From assembly GCF_013112225.1 (NCBI RefSeq), contig NZ_JABFHI010000003.1:62001-126000 (forward strand): a stretch of 64,000 nt of DNA, given 5' to 3'. Below the pieces are notes generated by a model. That model made no database searches. It was not told where the DNA came from and saw only the letters and a program-made list of their open reading frames with translations. The translations under genes were made by a program, and so were the position numbers. This DNA is from Vreelandella azerica. GTDB lineage: Bacteria; Pseudomonadota; Gammaproteobacteria; Pseudomonadales; Halomonadaceae. Position 1 is the first letter of the stretch; every line of letters begins with the position of its first letter. Of this stretch, positions 40,037 to 50,073 are shown one piece after another.

Positions 40037-40043
40037 CCGGATT

Positions 40044-42874
40044 ATGGATTACAAGCACACGCTGAACCTGCCTGAAACAGACTTTCCGATGCGCGGCATG
40101 CTGCCCAAGCAGGAGCCTGGCCGGGTTTCCAAATGGCAGGACATGAACCTGTATCAGCGCCTGCGCGAGGCGCGCGCGGGCAGGCCACAGTTTGTTCTGC
40201 ACGATGGCCCTCCCTACGCCAATGGCAGCATTCATATCGGTCACGCCGTCAACAAGATTCTCAAGGATATTATTGTCAAGTCCAAGAACCTGGCCGGTTT
40301 TGATGCCCCTTACGTGCCGGGCTGGGACTGCCATGGCCTGCCGATTGAGCATAAGGTGGAAACCACCCACGGTAAGCATCTGGGAGCGGATAAAGCTCGC
40401 GAGCTGTGCCGTGACTATGCCACGTCACAGATTGAAACCCAGCTGACGGATTTTGTCCGCCTGGGTATTATCGGCGATTGGGAACACCCCTACCGCTCGA
40501 TGGATTACGCCAACGAAGCGGGTGAGATGCGTGCCCTGGCCGATATGGTCGATGCGGGCTACGTGTTTAAGGGGCTAAAGCCGGTTAACTGGTGCTTTGA
40601 CTGCGGCTCGGCGCTGGCCGAGGCCGAAGTTGAATATGCCGACAAGACATCAGACGCCATTGATGTGGCTTTCCCGGTGGAAGACGCTGACAAGCTGGCG
40701 GCGGCGTTCGGCCTTGATGCTTTGCCCAAGCCGACCTCCATCGTGATCTGGACCACCACACCCTGGACGATTCCGGCCAACCAGGCGCTTAACGTTCATC
40801 CTGAGTTTACCTATGCGCTGGTCGATGTGGGTGACAAGTTGCTGGTACTGGCAGAAGAGCTGGTGGAAAGCTGCTTGGAACGCTATGAGCTGAGCGGCGA
40901 GGTAATCGCCACGACTCAGGGCAAGCAGCTGGATCTGATCAACTTCCGCCATCCTTTCTATGAGCGCCTCTCACCGGTGTATCTGGCCGACTATGTGGAA
41001 TCTGAGGTAGGCAGCACCGGTATTGTTCACTCCTCGCCTTCCTACGGGGTTGATGACTTCAACACCTGCCGTGAGCACGGCATGAGCTTTGATGACATGC
41101 TCAACCCGGTGCAGGGCAACGGTGTGTATGTTGATGATCTGCCTTTCTTTGGCGGCCAGATGATCTGGAAGGCCAACCCGCAGATTGTCGAAAAGCTGCG
41201 CGAGGTGGGCGCGCTGATGAATCACAAGCGCTATCAGCACAGCTATATGCACTGCTGGCGCCATAAAACGCCGGTTATTTACCGGGCTACGGCGCAGTGG
41301 TTTGTGGGCATGGATATTCAGGGTAAAGACGGCCAGACCCTGCGTGACAAGGCGCTCAAGGGGATCGAGGATACCGTCTTTACACCTGCCTGGGGTCAGG
41401 CGCGGCTGCACAGCATGATTGCCAATCGCCCGGACTGGTGTATTTCCCGCCAGCGTAACTGGGGCGTGCCGATTCCTTTCTTCCTTCACAAGCAGACTGG
41501 CGAGTTGCATCCTAGAACGCTTGAGCTGATGGAGGAAGCGGCCAAGCGCGTCGAGCAGGATGGCATTGAGGCGTGGTTCAAGCTTGACCCCGCTGAACTG
41601 TTGGGGGCAGAAGCCGCGGAGTACGATAAGGTCACCGATACCCTGGATGTGTGGTTTGACTCCGGCACCACCCACCGCCACGTGCTGCGCGGCTCTCACC
41701 CGCATGGGCATGCCAGCGGCCCGCAGGCTGACCTGTATCTGGAAGGCTCCGACCAGCATCGTGGCTGGTTCCATTCGTCACTGCTGACCGGCTGCGCGAT
41801 TGACGGTCACCCGCCTTACCGTGGCCTGCTGACCCATGGGTTTACCGTCGATGCCCAGGGTCGCAAGATGTCAAAATCTGTGGGCAATGTGGTAGCGCCC
41901 CAGGAAGTGATGGACAAGCTGGGGGCTGACATCCTGCGTCTATGGGTGGCCTCAACGGATTACTCCGGTGAAATGGCGGTTTCCGATGAAATCCTCAAGC
42001 GCACGGCGGATGTGTATCGGCGTATTCGCAACACGGCGCGTTTCCTGCTTTCCAACCTCAACGGCTTTGATCCGGCGCGTGATCAGGTCGCCTTTGGCGA
42101 TATGCTGGCGCTGGATCAATGGGTGGTCGACCGCGCTGCCCAGCTGCAGAGGCGGATTGAAAAAGCCTATGAAGAATACCGCTTCCTGGATGTCTACCAG
42201 CAGGTTCATGGGTTCTGCGCCCGGGAGCTGGGCGGTTTCTATCTGGATGTGATCAAGGATCGCCAGTACACCACTCAGGTAGATTCGCTGGCTCGGCGCA
42301 GTGTGCAAACTGCGCTTTATCATGTGGTGGAAGCGCTTTCCCGTTGGGTAGCGCCGATCCTGTCGTTCACCGCTGAAGAAATCTACACCCATATTCCGGG
42401 TGAGCGGGGCGATAGCGTTCTGCTGGAAGAGTATTATCAGGGTCTTGGCACCCTGGATGATCAGGCGGAGCTGGGGCGTGATTTCTGGGAGCAGGTGCTG
42501 GAAGTCAAGCATGCGGTCAACAAGTGCCTGGAAGATGCACGTAATGCCAAGGTGATCAAGGGCAGCCTGGCCGCGGATGTTACCCTGTATGTAGATGACA
42601 GCCTGCAGCAGACGCTGACCAAGCTGGGCGATGAGCTGCGTTTCGTGATGCTGACCAGCGAGGTACATCTGGCGCCGCTTGCCGAGGGAGACAACGCCGA
42701 AGTCACTGAGCTTGCTAACCTCAAGGTGGCTGTAGCGGCCAGCGAACACACCAAGTGTGAGCGCTGCTGGCATCACCGTGAAGATGTCGGCACCCATGCG
42801 GATCATCCGGATCTATGCGGACGCTGTATCAGCAACCTGCCGGAAGGCCCGGGGAGACGCGCCGCTATGCCTGA
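40044..42874 (+). CDS. ileS: Isoleucyl-tRNA synthetase, frameshift near the end
   Basis: Charges tRNA-Ile. It has the class I motifs GSIHIGHAV (HIGH) and KMSKSVGN (KMSKS), an editing domain, and the C-terminal zinc knuckle CERCWH...CGRC. The ATG at 40044 starts [20 protein letters not shown]; the frame extends further upstream but that part is ribF in another frame. At 42851-42854 a run of four G should be five: then the protein ends GPGETRRYA and stops at 42874, about 943 residues. As given, the frame runs into lspA and mimics a fusion. The tail overlaps the lspA start by 8 bases. Confidence 0.95.
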
Positions 42875-43394
42875 TCAGGCGGGCTCGCAAGCGCCGCTGG
42901 CGCCCATGCGTCAACCGCTGCGCTGGCTGTGGCTGGCGCTGGTGGTGATAGCGCTGGATCTGGCAACTAAATATGCCGCCAGCCACTGGCTGAATTATGC
43001 CCAGCCGGTAGAGGTGCTGCCGTTCTTTAACCTGACGCTGTTGCACAATACCGGCGCGGCGTTCAGCTTTCTGGCCGGGCACCCTGGTTGGCAGCGTTGG
43101 TTCTTTGCTGCGGTGGCTATTGGGGCAAGTATTGCCCTGACGGTCTGGCTGTCGCGGTTGAAGACGGATGAAAAGCTGCTGGCGATTGCACTGCCGCTGA
43201 TTATTGGCGGCGCTTTGGGTAACCTTTATGATCGGCTAGTACACGGCTATGTGGTGGATTTTCTGTCGTTCCACGTGGCGGGCTGGTATTACCCAGCGTT
43301 TAATATCGCGGATATCGGTATTACCCTGGGCGCTGCGGGCATGATCTGGGAATCACTCTTTGCCGACCGTCGGCGTAAACAACGCAAGGCTTGA
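42867..43394 (+). CDS. lspA: Prolipoprotein signal peptidase (signal peptidase II)
   Basis: An inner-membrane aspartic peptidase that cleaves lipoprotein signal peptides. It has four membrane helices, the conserved LDLATKYAA and NTGAAFSF, and the catalytic Asp residues in [10 protein letters not shown] and YVVDFLSFH. The ATG at 42867 lies inside the end of ileS, the normal coupled arrangement. Length 175 residues. Any apparent fusion to IleS comes from a missing G upstream. It is followed 35 bases later by fkpB. Confidence 0.94.
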   Translation: MPDQAGSQAPLAPMRQPLRWLWLALVVIALDLATKYAASHWLNYAQPVEVLPFFNLTLLHNTGAAFSFLAGHPGWQRWFFAAVAIGASIALTVWLSRLKTDEKLLAIALPLIIGGALGNLYDRLVHGYVVDFLSFHVAGWYYPAFNIADIGITLGAAGMIWESLFADRRRKQRKA

Positions 43395-43429
43395 TGCCTG
43401 CTTCTACTTTTCAAGGGCACAGATTACCG

Positions 43430-43876
43430 ATGAGCGATTATCTGATTGACGATGGTATGGAAATTACCCTGCACTTCACCTTGACGCTTGAAGATGGCAC
43501 GGTAGTGGATTCAACCCGTGAAAAAGCCCCCGCCACCTTCCAGTTTGGTGATGGCAACCTGCCGCCGGGCTTTGAAAACCCGATCAAGGGGCTGGGGGTT
43601 GGCCAGGGCGGACGCTACACCATTACGCCTGAGCATGCCTTTGGCCAGCATAATCCGCAGAATATTCAGACCCTCAAACGTGAAGATTTTGGTGACCAGG
43701 AACCCGAGATTGGTATGGTGATGTCGTTTGCCGATAAAGCGGGAACCGAACTGCCCGGAGTGGTCAAAACCATTGATGACGAGCGGGTCGAGGTGGATTT
43801 CAACCACCCGCTGGCAGGGCGTACGCTGACGTTTGAAGTTGAAGTGCTGAATGTGACGCCGGTCACCAAGCATTAG
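43430..43876 (+). CDS. fkpB: FKBP-type peptidyl-prolyl isomerase (SlpA/FkpB)
   Basis: A 148-residue slow-type FKBP that catalyses cis-trans prolyl isomerisation. It has LTLEDGTVVDST, GDGNLPPGFENPIKGL and a flap/IF domain (PEHAFGQHNPQNIQTLKRED). The Met at 43430 (MSDYLIDDGMEI) is taken as start; a TTG at 43391 would add 13 residues. It sits between lspA and ispH, as in E. coli. The frame is intact. Confidence 0.92.
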   Translation: MSDYLIDDGMEITLHFTLTLEDGTVVDSTREKAPATFQFGDGNLPPGFENPIKGLGVGQGGRYTITPEHAFGQHNPQNIQTLKREDFGDQEPEIGMVMSFADKAGTELPGVVKTIDDERVEVDFNHPLAGRTLTFEVEVLNVTPVTKH

Positions 43877-43924
43877 GGGCTAGTTTTATTTATTAACCGA
43901 TGCGTGAGGCATCAAGGCGCTTTT

Positions 43925-44937
43925 ATGCAGTCACCAGAGCTTTCATCACAAGGTGCAACAGAGCTTGCCGAGCCGACTCAGCCGGTGCAGATCAAGCTGG
44001 CCAACCCGCGCGGATTCTGCGCGGGCGTCGACCGGGCAATTGATATCGTCAATCGTGCGCTGGATGTGTTTGGCGCACCGATCTATGTACGTCATGAAGT
44101 GGTACACAATCGCTATGTGGTCGATACCCTGCGTGAACGTGGGGCAGTATTTGTTGAGGAACTCGATGAAGTGCCGGATGACGTCATCGTGATCTTCTCG
44201 GCCCATGGCGTTTCTCGGGCGGTGCAGCAGGATGCCGAGCGCCGCGGTCTCAAGGTGTTTGATGCCACCTGCCCGCTGGTCACCAAGGTGCATATGGAAG
44301 TGCTGCGCTACGCCAAGCGCGGTCAGGAATGTATTCTGATTGGTCATGAGGGCCACCCTGAAGTAGAAGGCACCATGGGTCGCTACGACGACTCGAAAGG
44401 GGGCGTATCTATCTGGTCGAAGACGAAGAGGATGTGGCCCGCCTGACAGTCAATGACCCGACAACCCTGGCGTTTGTTACCCAGACCACGCTCTCCATGG
44501 ATGATACCGCTCGGGTCATTGATGCCCTGCGTGACAAGTTCCCTGAGATCCAGGGGCCGCGCAAGGACGATATCTGCTACGCCACCCAGAACCGTCAGGA
44601 TGCGGTACGTGAACTGGCCGCAGATAGCGATCTGGTGCTGGTCGTCGGCAGCGCCAACAGTTCCAACTCCAACCGCCTGCGTGAGCTGTCCGAACGTATG
44701 GGCACGGCCGCGTATCTGGTGGATGACGCTGAACAGATTGACGAAAGCTGGCTGAAAGGCGTCAGCCGTATCGGCATCACCGCCGGTGCCAGTGCCCCTG
44801 AAGTACTGGTAAAAGGTGTGATTGAGCGGCTGCAGTCACTGGGGGCGACAGCACCACAGGAGTTGGTGGGTCGTGAGGAAACGATCACGTTTTCAATGCC
44901 CAGCGAACTGCGCGAACGGGTTATTGCCAGCAGTTAG
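43925..44937 (+). CDS. ispH: 4-hydroxy-3-methylbut-2-enyl diphosphate reductase, one frameshift
   Basis: The last enzyme of the MEP isoprenoid pathway, a [4Fe-4S] protein that forms IPP and DMAPP. The three cluster Cys are in [22 protein letters not shown] and [11 protein letters not shown]. The product-binding [10 protein letters not shown] is present. The frame breaks near 44402 (AAAGGGGGCG; one G missing) between DDSKGG and IYLVEDEED. Corrected length is about 337 residues, including a short N-terminal extension. Essential, so error is likely. It follows fkpB by 48 bases. Confidence 0.94.
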
Positions 44938-45013
44938 AGCACTCTCTTCTAATGCAATCAACGGGGGCTTGCGACATACTGCCTGTCTACTCGAGCAGCC
45001 TATGGAGCACCCC

Positions 45014-45418
45014 GTGTCCTCTTACTCCCCTTACGTTTTACGCCTGCGTGCTGGACGCTTCCAGCACGGCTTTACGCTGATCGAAATGCTGATTGTCGTG
45101 GCCGTCATCGGAATACTGGCAGCCATCGGCTACCCGCGCTATACCGCCTATGTGGAGCGTTCCCTGCGCAGCGATGCCCACGCAGGGCTGCTGCAGGCAG
45201 CCTCGGAAATGGAGCGCTGCTATTCGCGTGAATATTCCTATGAAGACTGCACGCCTGATACAGCAGAATCCCCGGACGGCAGCTATACTATTACTAAATC
45301 AGTAGAAGACGATGATGGCGGGTTTACGCTAACCGCAGCCACAGAGCGCAGCGATGGCTGTGACAGTGGTATTACCCTCAATGCCCTTGGAGAGCGTGCA
45401 CCGCAAGAATGCTGGTAA
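45014..45418 (+). CDS. pilE: Type IV pilin PilE-like minor pilin
   Basis: A prepilin with leader ending HG/FTLIEMLIVVAVIGILAAI, cleaved by PilD before Phe with Glu at +5. The mature protein has a globular domain with paired Cys (MERCYSREYSYEDC; CDSGITL...ECW). GTG at 45014 is favoured because GGAG stands 6 bases upstream; ATG at 45002 is an alternative. About 133 residues. It begins a cluster with pilV, pilW and pilX. PilE-type minor pilins prime the pilus tip. Confidence 0.88.
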   Translation: MSSYSPYVLRLRAGRFQHGFTLIEMLIVVAVIGILAAIGYPRYTAYVERSLRSDAHAGLLQAASEMERCYSREYSYEDCTPDTAESPDGSYTITKSVEDDDGGFTLTAATERSDGCDSGITLNALGERAPQECW

Positions 45419-45454
45419 TCATGGGATAACATCGCGCATGTGCAGGGAGGCACA

Positions 45455-45868
45455 ATGGCATATCGAATCGCAGCGGGCAGACAAGCGGGTTTTGGGCTGA
45501 TAGAAGTCTTGGTAGCGCTGGTAGTTCTGGCCTTTGGGCTGTTGGGGATGGCTGCACTCCAGCTGAATGCGCTGAAAAGTGCTACCCAAAGCTATCAGCG
45601 CAGTGTTGCTACCCTGGCGGCTATTGATGCCCAGGAACGTCTTTGGGCAGCCTTGGCCAATTCCCCGGACGGCAACTGCAGCGGGCTTACCGCCAGTGTC
45701 AGAAGTGACTGGCAAACCGCCTGGTTTGCCGATAGCCAGACACCACTTGCGGCGCTAAGCGGCCATCTCAAAGGTTCCGGCTGTACCTTTGAAGTTGAGG
45801 TTACCCTGAACGATGGTAACCCTGCTTATTCCTATACCTTCCGCTTGCCCGACCTGAGCGATGCCTGA
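45455..45868 (+). CDS. pilV: Type IV pilus minor pilin PilV
   Basis: The leader QAGFGLIEVLVALVVLAFGL has the prepilin cut site G/FGLIE and a hydrophobic helix, then an IDAQERLWAALANSPDGNC domain. The ATG at 45455 follows GGGAGG; a GTG at 45440 is upstream. About 137 residues. It ends 2 bases before pilW. PilV is a minor pilin needed for pilus assembly. Confidence 0.85.
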   Translation: MAYRIAAGRQAGFGLIEVLVALVVLAFGLLGMAALQLNALKSATQSYQRSVATLAAIDAQERLWAALANSPDGNCSGLTASVRSDWQTAWFADSQTPLAALSGHLKGSGCTFEVEVTLNDGNPAYSYTFRLPDLSDA

Positions 45869-45870
45869 TC

Positions 45871-46428
45871 ATGAAGCGTCAGGCGGGGATTACCCTGGTG
45901 GAACTGATGGTCGCTCTGGCCATTGCGGCGCTTACCATCCTCGGGGCAGGGCAGCTTTACTTGTCAGCACTGACTACTTTCCAGCAGGTAGACGCTTTAA
46001 GCCGTCGTCAGGAAACGCTGATTTTTGTAACGGAAACGCTGATCCGCGATATCCGCAATGCTCATACGGTCACTCATGAAAGCCATGCCATCAAGCTGGC
46101 GGTGCCCAAGGATGCGTTATCCAGCTGTGCAACACCTGACTTGGATAAACGTTATTACCTCAATCCGGCTCCATCGGGCGGTTATTCACTGACTCTCAGC
46201 GAATGCAGGGAGCCTGGGGGATGGAAAACCAGCCAGCCGTTGATCAGTGGCTTTCATGATGACAGTGCGTTTGCCGTAGAGGCGAAAGGCAAGGGCCGCT
46301 ATCAGCTGACTTTGCAGCTTAGCGCTGATAACTCCCAGGGCTATGAAACCATTGCCTTCAACGTGCAGAGCAGGGTTGCTGCGCTGGCCCAGCATGATGC
46401 GAGCACAGTGCTCACAGGAGGTAAGTGA
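45871..46428 (+). CDS. pilW: Type IV pilus minor pilin PilW
   Basis: A 185-residue prepilin with cut site QAG/ITLVELMVALAIAALTIL. Glu at +5 is kept; the residue after the cut is Ile rather than Phe, as in many PilW. The globular part contains two Cys (SSCATPD, SECREPG). It overlaps pilX start signals. Same operon as pilV. Confidence 0.83.
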   Translation: MKRQAGITLVELMVALAIAALTILGAGQLYLSALTTFQQVDALSRRQETLIFVTETLIRDIRNAHTVTHESHAIKLAVPKDALSSCATPDLDKRYYLNPAPSGGYSLTLSECREPGGWKTSQPLISGFHDDSAFAVEAKGKGRYQLTLQLSADNSQGYETIAFNVQSRVAALAQHDASTVLTGGK

Positions 46429-46931
46429 TGCAGGCGCAGCGCGGCGTAGCGCTGGTGATTGTTATGGTGCTGCTGGCCAGTACCGCCCTAATAGCTATTT
46501 CCGCCATGCATGCCAGCTTGCTGGAAAATAAACAGGCGGCCAGCTACCGTGCGGCGGCGCTGGTGCAGATGGCCAGCGAAGGTGTGGCTGTCATGCTGCT
46601 GGAAAATCCGGCGAATTCAGCGCTGGCCAGCTGTGCAGGTCATCACGACTGGGGTGATTTTAACGCTTTCAGCAGTGTATACCCAGCCGTACAGCTTGAG
46701 TGTCGTCAATGTGTTGACAGCATTGCCGGTCATTGCCTGAGCAATGGAGATAAGCTTGACGTTGTAATCGATGGCGTGGCGGTTGAGCACAGTGTCACGG
46801 CCACCGTCTTGCTGCGTGCACAGCTGATTGACCAGGCCAGGGCGCGCGCAATTGCCAGCCGAACCCTGGTGATGACCCGTCTGTATGATGAGATTGACGC
46901 AGCCGCGACGCTACGCTGGCATGCGTTATAG
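46428..46931 (+). CDS. pilX: Type IV pilus minor pilin PilX
   Basis: Begins MQAQRGVALVIVMVLLASTA, a short leader with G/VALVI, where the usual Glu5 is replaced, as in PilX/GspK-type minor pilins. Several Cys (LASCAGHHDW, LECRQCVDSIAGHC) follow. The ATG at 46428 has AGGAGG 6 bases upstream; the GTG at 46425 is less likely. 167 residues. No pilY1 follows: trpS comes next, 110 bases on. Confidence 0.8.
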   Translation: MQAQRGVALVIVMVLLASTALIAISAMHASLLENKQAASYRAAALVQMASEGVAVMLLENPANSALASCAGHHDWGDFNAFSSVYPAVQLECRQCVDSIAGHCLSNGDKLDVVIDGVAVEHSVTATVLLRAQLIDQARARAIASRTLVMTRLYDEIDAAATLRWHAL

Positions 46932-47041
46932 CCTGTTGCCCGTAGCGCTGAATGTTCAGGCATGGATTGACGGTTGGCGATGGTCGCCTTGGCGCAGGCG
47001 TCGCGTTATCATTGACGCATTTGACCAAGAGCCTTAACCGC

Positions 47042-48063
47042 ATGCATCCAACCAGCAAAACTCGCGTTCTTACCGGTATTACCACCACAGGTACGCCGCA
47101 CTTGGGGAACTATGTCGGAGCGATCAAACCGGCGATCGAAGCCAGTCAGGACTCTAACGTCCAGTCGTTCTATTTTCTGGCTGATTACCACGCCCTGATC
47201 AAGTGTCAGGATCCTAAACGCGTACAGCAATCGCGGCTGGAAATCGCGGCCACCTGGCTGGCGCTGGGGCTCGATACCGATAACGCCATCTTCTACCGTC
47301 AATCGGATATCGTTGAGATCCCCGAGTTGACCTGGATGCTGTCCTGCGTGTGCGCCAAGGGTCTGATGAACCGCGCTCATGCCTATAAAGCCGCCGTGGC
47401 TGAAAACGAAGAAGCGGGTAATCAGGACCCGGATAAAGGCATTACCATGGGGCTGTTTGGCTACCCAGTGCTGATGGCGGCGGATATTCTGATGTTCAAT
47501 GCCAACAAGGTGCCGGTGGGGCGTGATCAGATTCAGCATATTGAAATGGCGCGGGATATCGCCGGGCGCTTTAATCATCTCTACAAAGGCCAGTACTTCA
47601 CTCTGCCGGAAGCAGTGGTGGATGAAAAAGTGGAAGTGTTGGGGGCCTGGATGGCCGCAAGATGTCAAAAAGCTACAACAATACTATTCCGCTGTTTGTC
47701 AGTGAGAAAAAACTGCTGAAGCTGGTGCGCAAGATCAAGACCAATTCGCTGGAGCCTGGCGAGCCAAAAGACCCGGAGACCTGCACGCTGTTTCAGATCT
47801 ATTCTGCCTTTGCCTCAGCGTCAGACGTGGCTGCCATGCGCGAGCAATATGCCCAGGGTATTGGTTGGGGAGATGCCAAAAATCAGCTGTTTGAATATCT
47901 CAATGCCCATCTGGAAGCTCCTCGTGAGCGCTACAATGCGCTAATGGAAGACCCAGCGCATATTGAGGCGGTACTGCAAAAAGGCGCCGAGCGCGCCCGT
48001 GAAGAAGCTGCCATCACCATGGATAAATTGCGCAGTGCCGCTGGGCTTGGGCGCTTTATCTAA
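47042..48063 (+). CDS. trpS: Tryptophanyl-tRNA synthetase, one frameshift
   Basis: Charges tRNA-Trp. It has [13 protein letters not shown] (HIGH-like) and, in the second frame, [10 protein letters not shown]. The frame breaks near 47650 in GTTGGGGGCC (one G missing), between VEVLG and LDGRKMSKS. Corrected length is about 340 residues, normal for bacterial TrpRS. Essential, so sequence error is likely. It stands alone, with a terminator about 100 bases after the stop. Confidence 0.94.
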
Positions 48064-48160
48064 GCTGATATTCTTGTTTTGTCTATTAACCTTTGAATAA
48101 GTAATTTTACGCTATTTCACCCTCACGGTACCCTGAGCCAATTCGTCAACAGCCCCTGAA

Positions 48161-48187
48161 CGCCGGTTACTCAACCGGCGCTTTTAC
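48161..48187 (+). terminator. Terminator-like hairpin before the YeeE/YedE gene
   Basis: CGCCGGTT-ACTC-AACCGGCG followed by CTTTTACTT. It lies about 100 bases after trpS and 25 bases before the transporter ATG. Confidence 0.65.
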
Positions 48188-48211
48188 TTCGAGTTGCTCA
48201 AGGTGATTACC

Positions 48212-49441
48212 ATGTCGACCGCTTCCTCCCCTGTTTCTTCATCCCTGACCGCTTCGCCACCTTCGCGCCTTGCCTTGGCGGCTGGCGCCCTGATTATTCT
48301 TGGCTCCTTGTTGGTGGGTATGGTGTTTGATGCCAGTAACGGTCTGTTGATGCTGGTAGGTGGCCTGCTGGGTATGGTGCTTTACCACGCGGCCTTTGGT
48401 TTTACTGCCGCTTGGCGGGTTTTTATTACTGAACGCAAAGGGCGCGGTTTACGCGCCCAGATGGTAATGCTGGCCCTTGCGGTTGTGCTGTTTTTCCCAG
48501 CGTTGGATGCAGGTTCACTGTTCGGCACCTCTGTTTATGGCTTTGTCGCCCCGATTGGGCTTTCAGTGATTGTGGGGGCCTTTATCTTCGGCGTAGGAAT
48601 GCAGCTAGGCGGTGGCTGTGCGTCAGGTACCCTGTTTACTGCCGGTGGCGGTAATGCCCGCATGTTGATTACATTAGTGTTCTTTATTGTCGGTTCAGTG
48701 ATTGGTTCGGCACATTTTACCTGGTGGCAAAGCTTGCCGGCCTTTGCGCCCGTCTCGCTGGTCAAACTTGCTGGCGCTTGGGGCGGTGTCGCCATTAGCC
48801 TTGCGCTTTTCACCGCTATTGCTGTCTTTACGGTAGTCATGGAGAAACGTCGTCATGGACAGCTTGAGCGTACCAGCGTCGTCAACAAGCAAGGGACTGA
48901 ACGTTGGTTGAGTGGCCCCTGGCCGCTGTTGTTTGGGGCAGTGGCATTGGCGCTGTTGAATTTTGCCACTCTGGCACTGGCAGGCCGCCCCTGGGGCATT
49001 ACATCGGCTTTTGCACTATGGGGAGCCAAGGCGTATCAGTTAGTGGGCGGTGATGTCACCCAGTGGGGTTACTGGCAATCTTCATGGAATGCAGCCGCAT
49101 TGAATTCCAGCATCTGGGGCGATATCACTACCGTCATGAACGTTGGCATTATGTTGGGTGCCTTGATGGCGGCGAGCCTGGCGGGGCGCTTTGCGCCTAA
49201 CTTCAGGATACCTTTACGTTCAGTTGCAGCCGCAGTGATTGGCGGCATCATGTTGGGCTACGGCGCGCGACTGGCATTTGGCTGTAACATTGGCGCCTAT
49301 TTCAGTGGTATTGCATCAGGCAGTCTGCATGGCTGGATATGGCTGATTGCCGCTTTTGTCGGCAACATGGCAGGCATTCGGTTACGGCCATTGTTCTTCC
49401 CGGGTGAACGTCAACTTTCTCCAATCGCCAAAGGGTGCTAG
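48212..49441 (+). CDS. YeeE/YedE family sulfur-compound transporter
   Basis: A polytopic inner-membrane protein of 409 residues with about ten hydrophobic segments. Two conserved Cys-containing loops, GGGCASGTLFTAGGGNARM and RLAFGCNIGAYFSGIASGSL, mark the YeeE/YedE family, for which thiosulfate uptake via the Cys residues is known (YeeE). ATG at 48212 follows CAAGGTG. No sulfur-metabolism partner (such as TusA) is next to it. The frame is intact. Confidence 0.85.
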   Translation: MSTASSPVSSSLTASPPSRLALAAGALIILGSLLVGMVFDASNGLLMLVGGLLGMVLYHAAFGFTAAWRVFITERKGRGLRAQMVMLALAVVLFFPALDAGSLFGTSVYGFVAPIGLSVIVGAFIFGVGMQLGGGCASGTLFTAGGGNARMLITLVFFIVGSVIGSAHFTWWQSLPAFAPVSLVKLAGAWGGVAISLALFTAIAVFTVVMEKRRHGQLERTSVVNKQGTERWLSGPWPLLFGAVALALLNFATLALAGRPWGITSAFALWGAKAYQLVGGDVTQWGYWQSSWNAAALNSSIWGDITTVMNVGIMLGALMAASLAGRFAPNFRIPLRSVAAAVIGGIMLGYGARLAFGCNIGAYFSGIASGSLHGWIWLIAAFVGNMAGIRLRPLFFPGERQLSPIAKGC

Positions 49442-49449
49442 TCCATATT

Positions 49450-49480
49450 AAAAACCCCGATCAGTGATCGGGGTTTTTTA
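49450..49480 (+). terminator. Intrinsic terminator after YeeE/YedE gene
   Basis: AAAACCCCGATCA-GTGATCGGGGTTTTTTA: a perfect stem with T-run, 9 bases after the stop. Bidirectional. Confidence 0.92.
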
Positions 49481-50073
49481 AGCAATTCGAATAGTTATAG
49501 TCAATTAAACTGAGTTTATAGCAGTATATTATAACTTTATTTATATGCAAAATTCTTATATAGCCGGTGGCTGTGAGTCATGAAATGCTTGGTAGACGCT
49601 TATGGTAGAAGGTAAAAAATATCCGTATCAGTAGCGCTGAGTGGAAGTTGTCGCCTGATAGCAGGTGCTATGGTGGATGATGTGGTTGTTCTAAAGCGAA
49701 CTTAGGAGTAAGGCAGGATGTAACCCTAGTTGCGTGGGAATTTATCAGATTTTTTAGGCGAAAATTTTTTGCGTGGATTAGAATGTTAAATCGGGTTACG
49801 TTATATTGCTCATAGCATTGAAATACTCTGGCAGCACTTAAATAAAATTTATCTGTTCCATGCAAAAATTTTGCGCCGCACGACTGGGTCATTTTGCTCT
49901 TGATGGACGTAGAGGCAATGTCTGAAGCGGCTGGCTATAAATCGTCCAAAAGCTTGGTGCCGGAAGAAAATAATTAAAAAATGTTTCTCTAGGCACTGCG
50001 TGCGCTCACCACAACGTCTTCATCAACAGTCCTGCTGAAATAGCCTGACTGAGTGACACATAAGGGATCAACA
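49481..50073. other. AT-rich intergenic region upstream of the Lap-type locus
   Basis: About 590 bases without a convincing gene, clearly richer in A+T than the flanking genes. Short open frames lack start signals. It precedes the TolC-OmpA-SPOR gene and is likely to hold its promoter and control sites; none can be assigned confidently. AAGGGA (50062-50067) is the ribosome-binding site of the next gene. Confidence 0.5.

Noticed and set aside
39921-40043. N-terminal extension of IleS
   Set aside because: That stretch is the end of ribF read in another frame; the family start is MDYKxTLNLPxTxFPM at 40044.
42851-43394. IleS-LspA fusion protein as a novel architecture
   Set aside because: One missing G in GGGG explains it, and each half has its normal family end or start.
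49668-49892. A 74-codon minus-strand frame in the AT-rich gap
   Set aside because: It has no ribosome-binding site, no family resemblance and a composition like the surrounding non-coding DNA.
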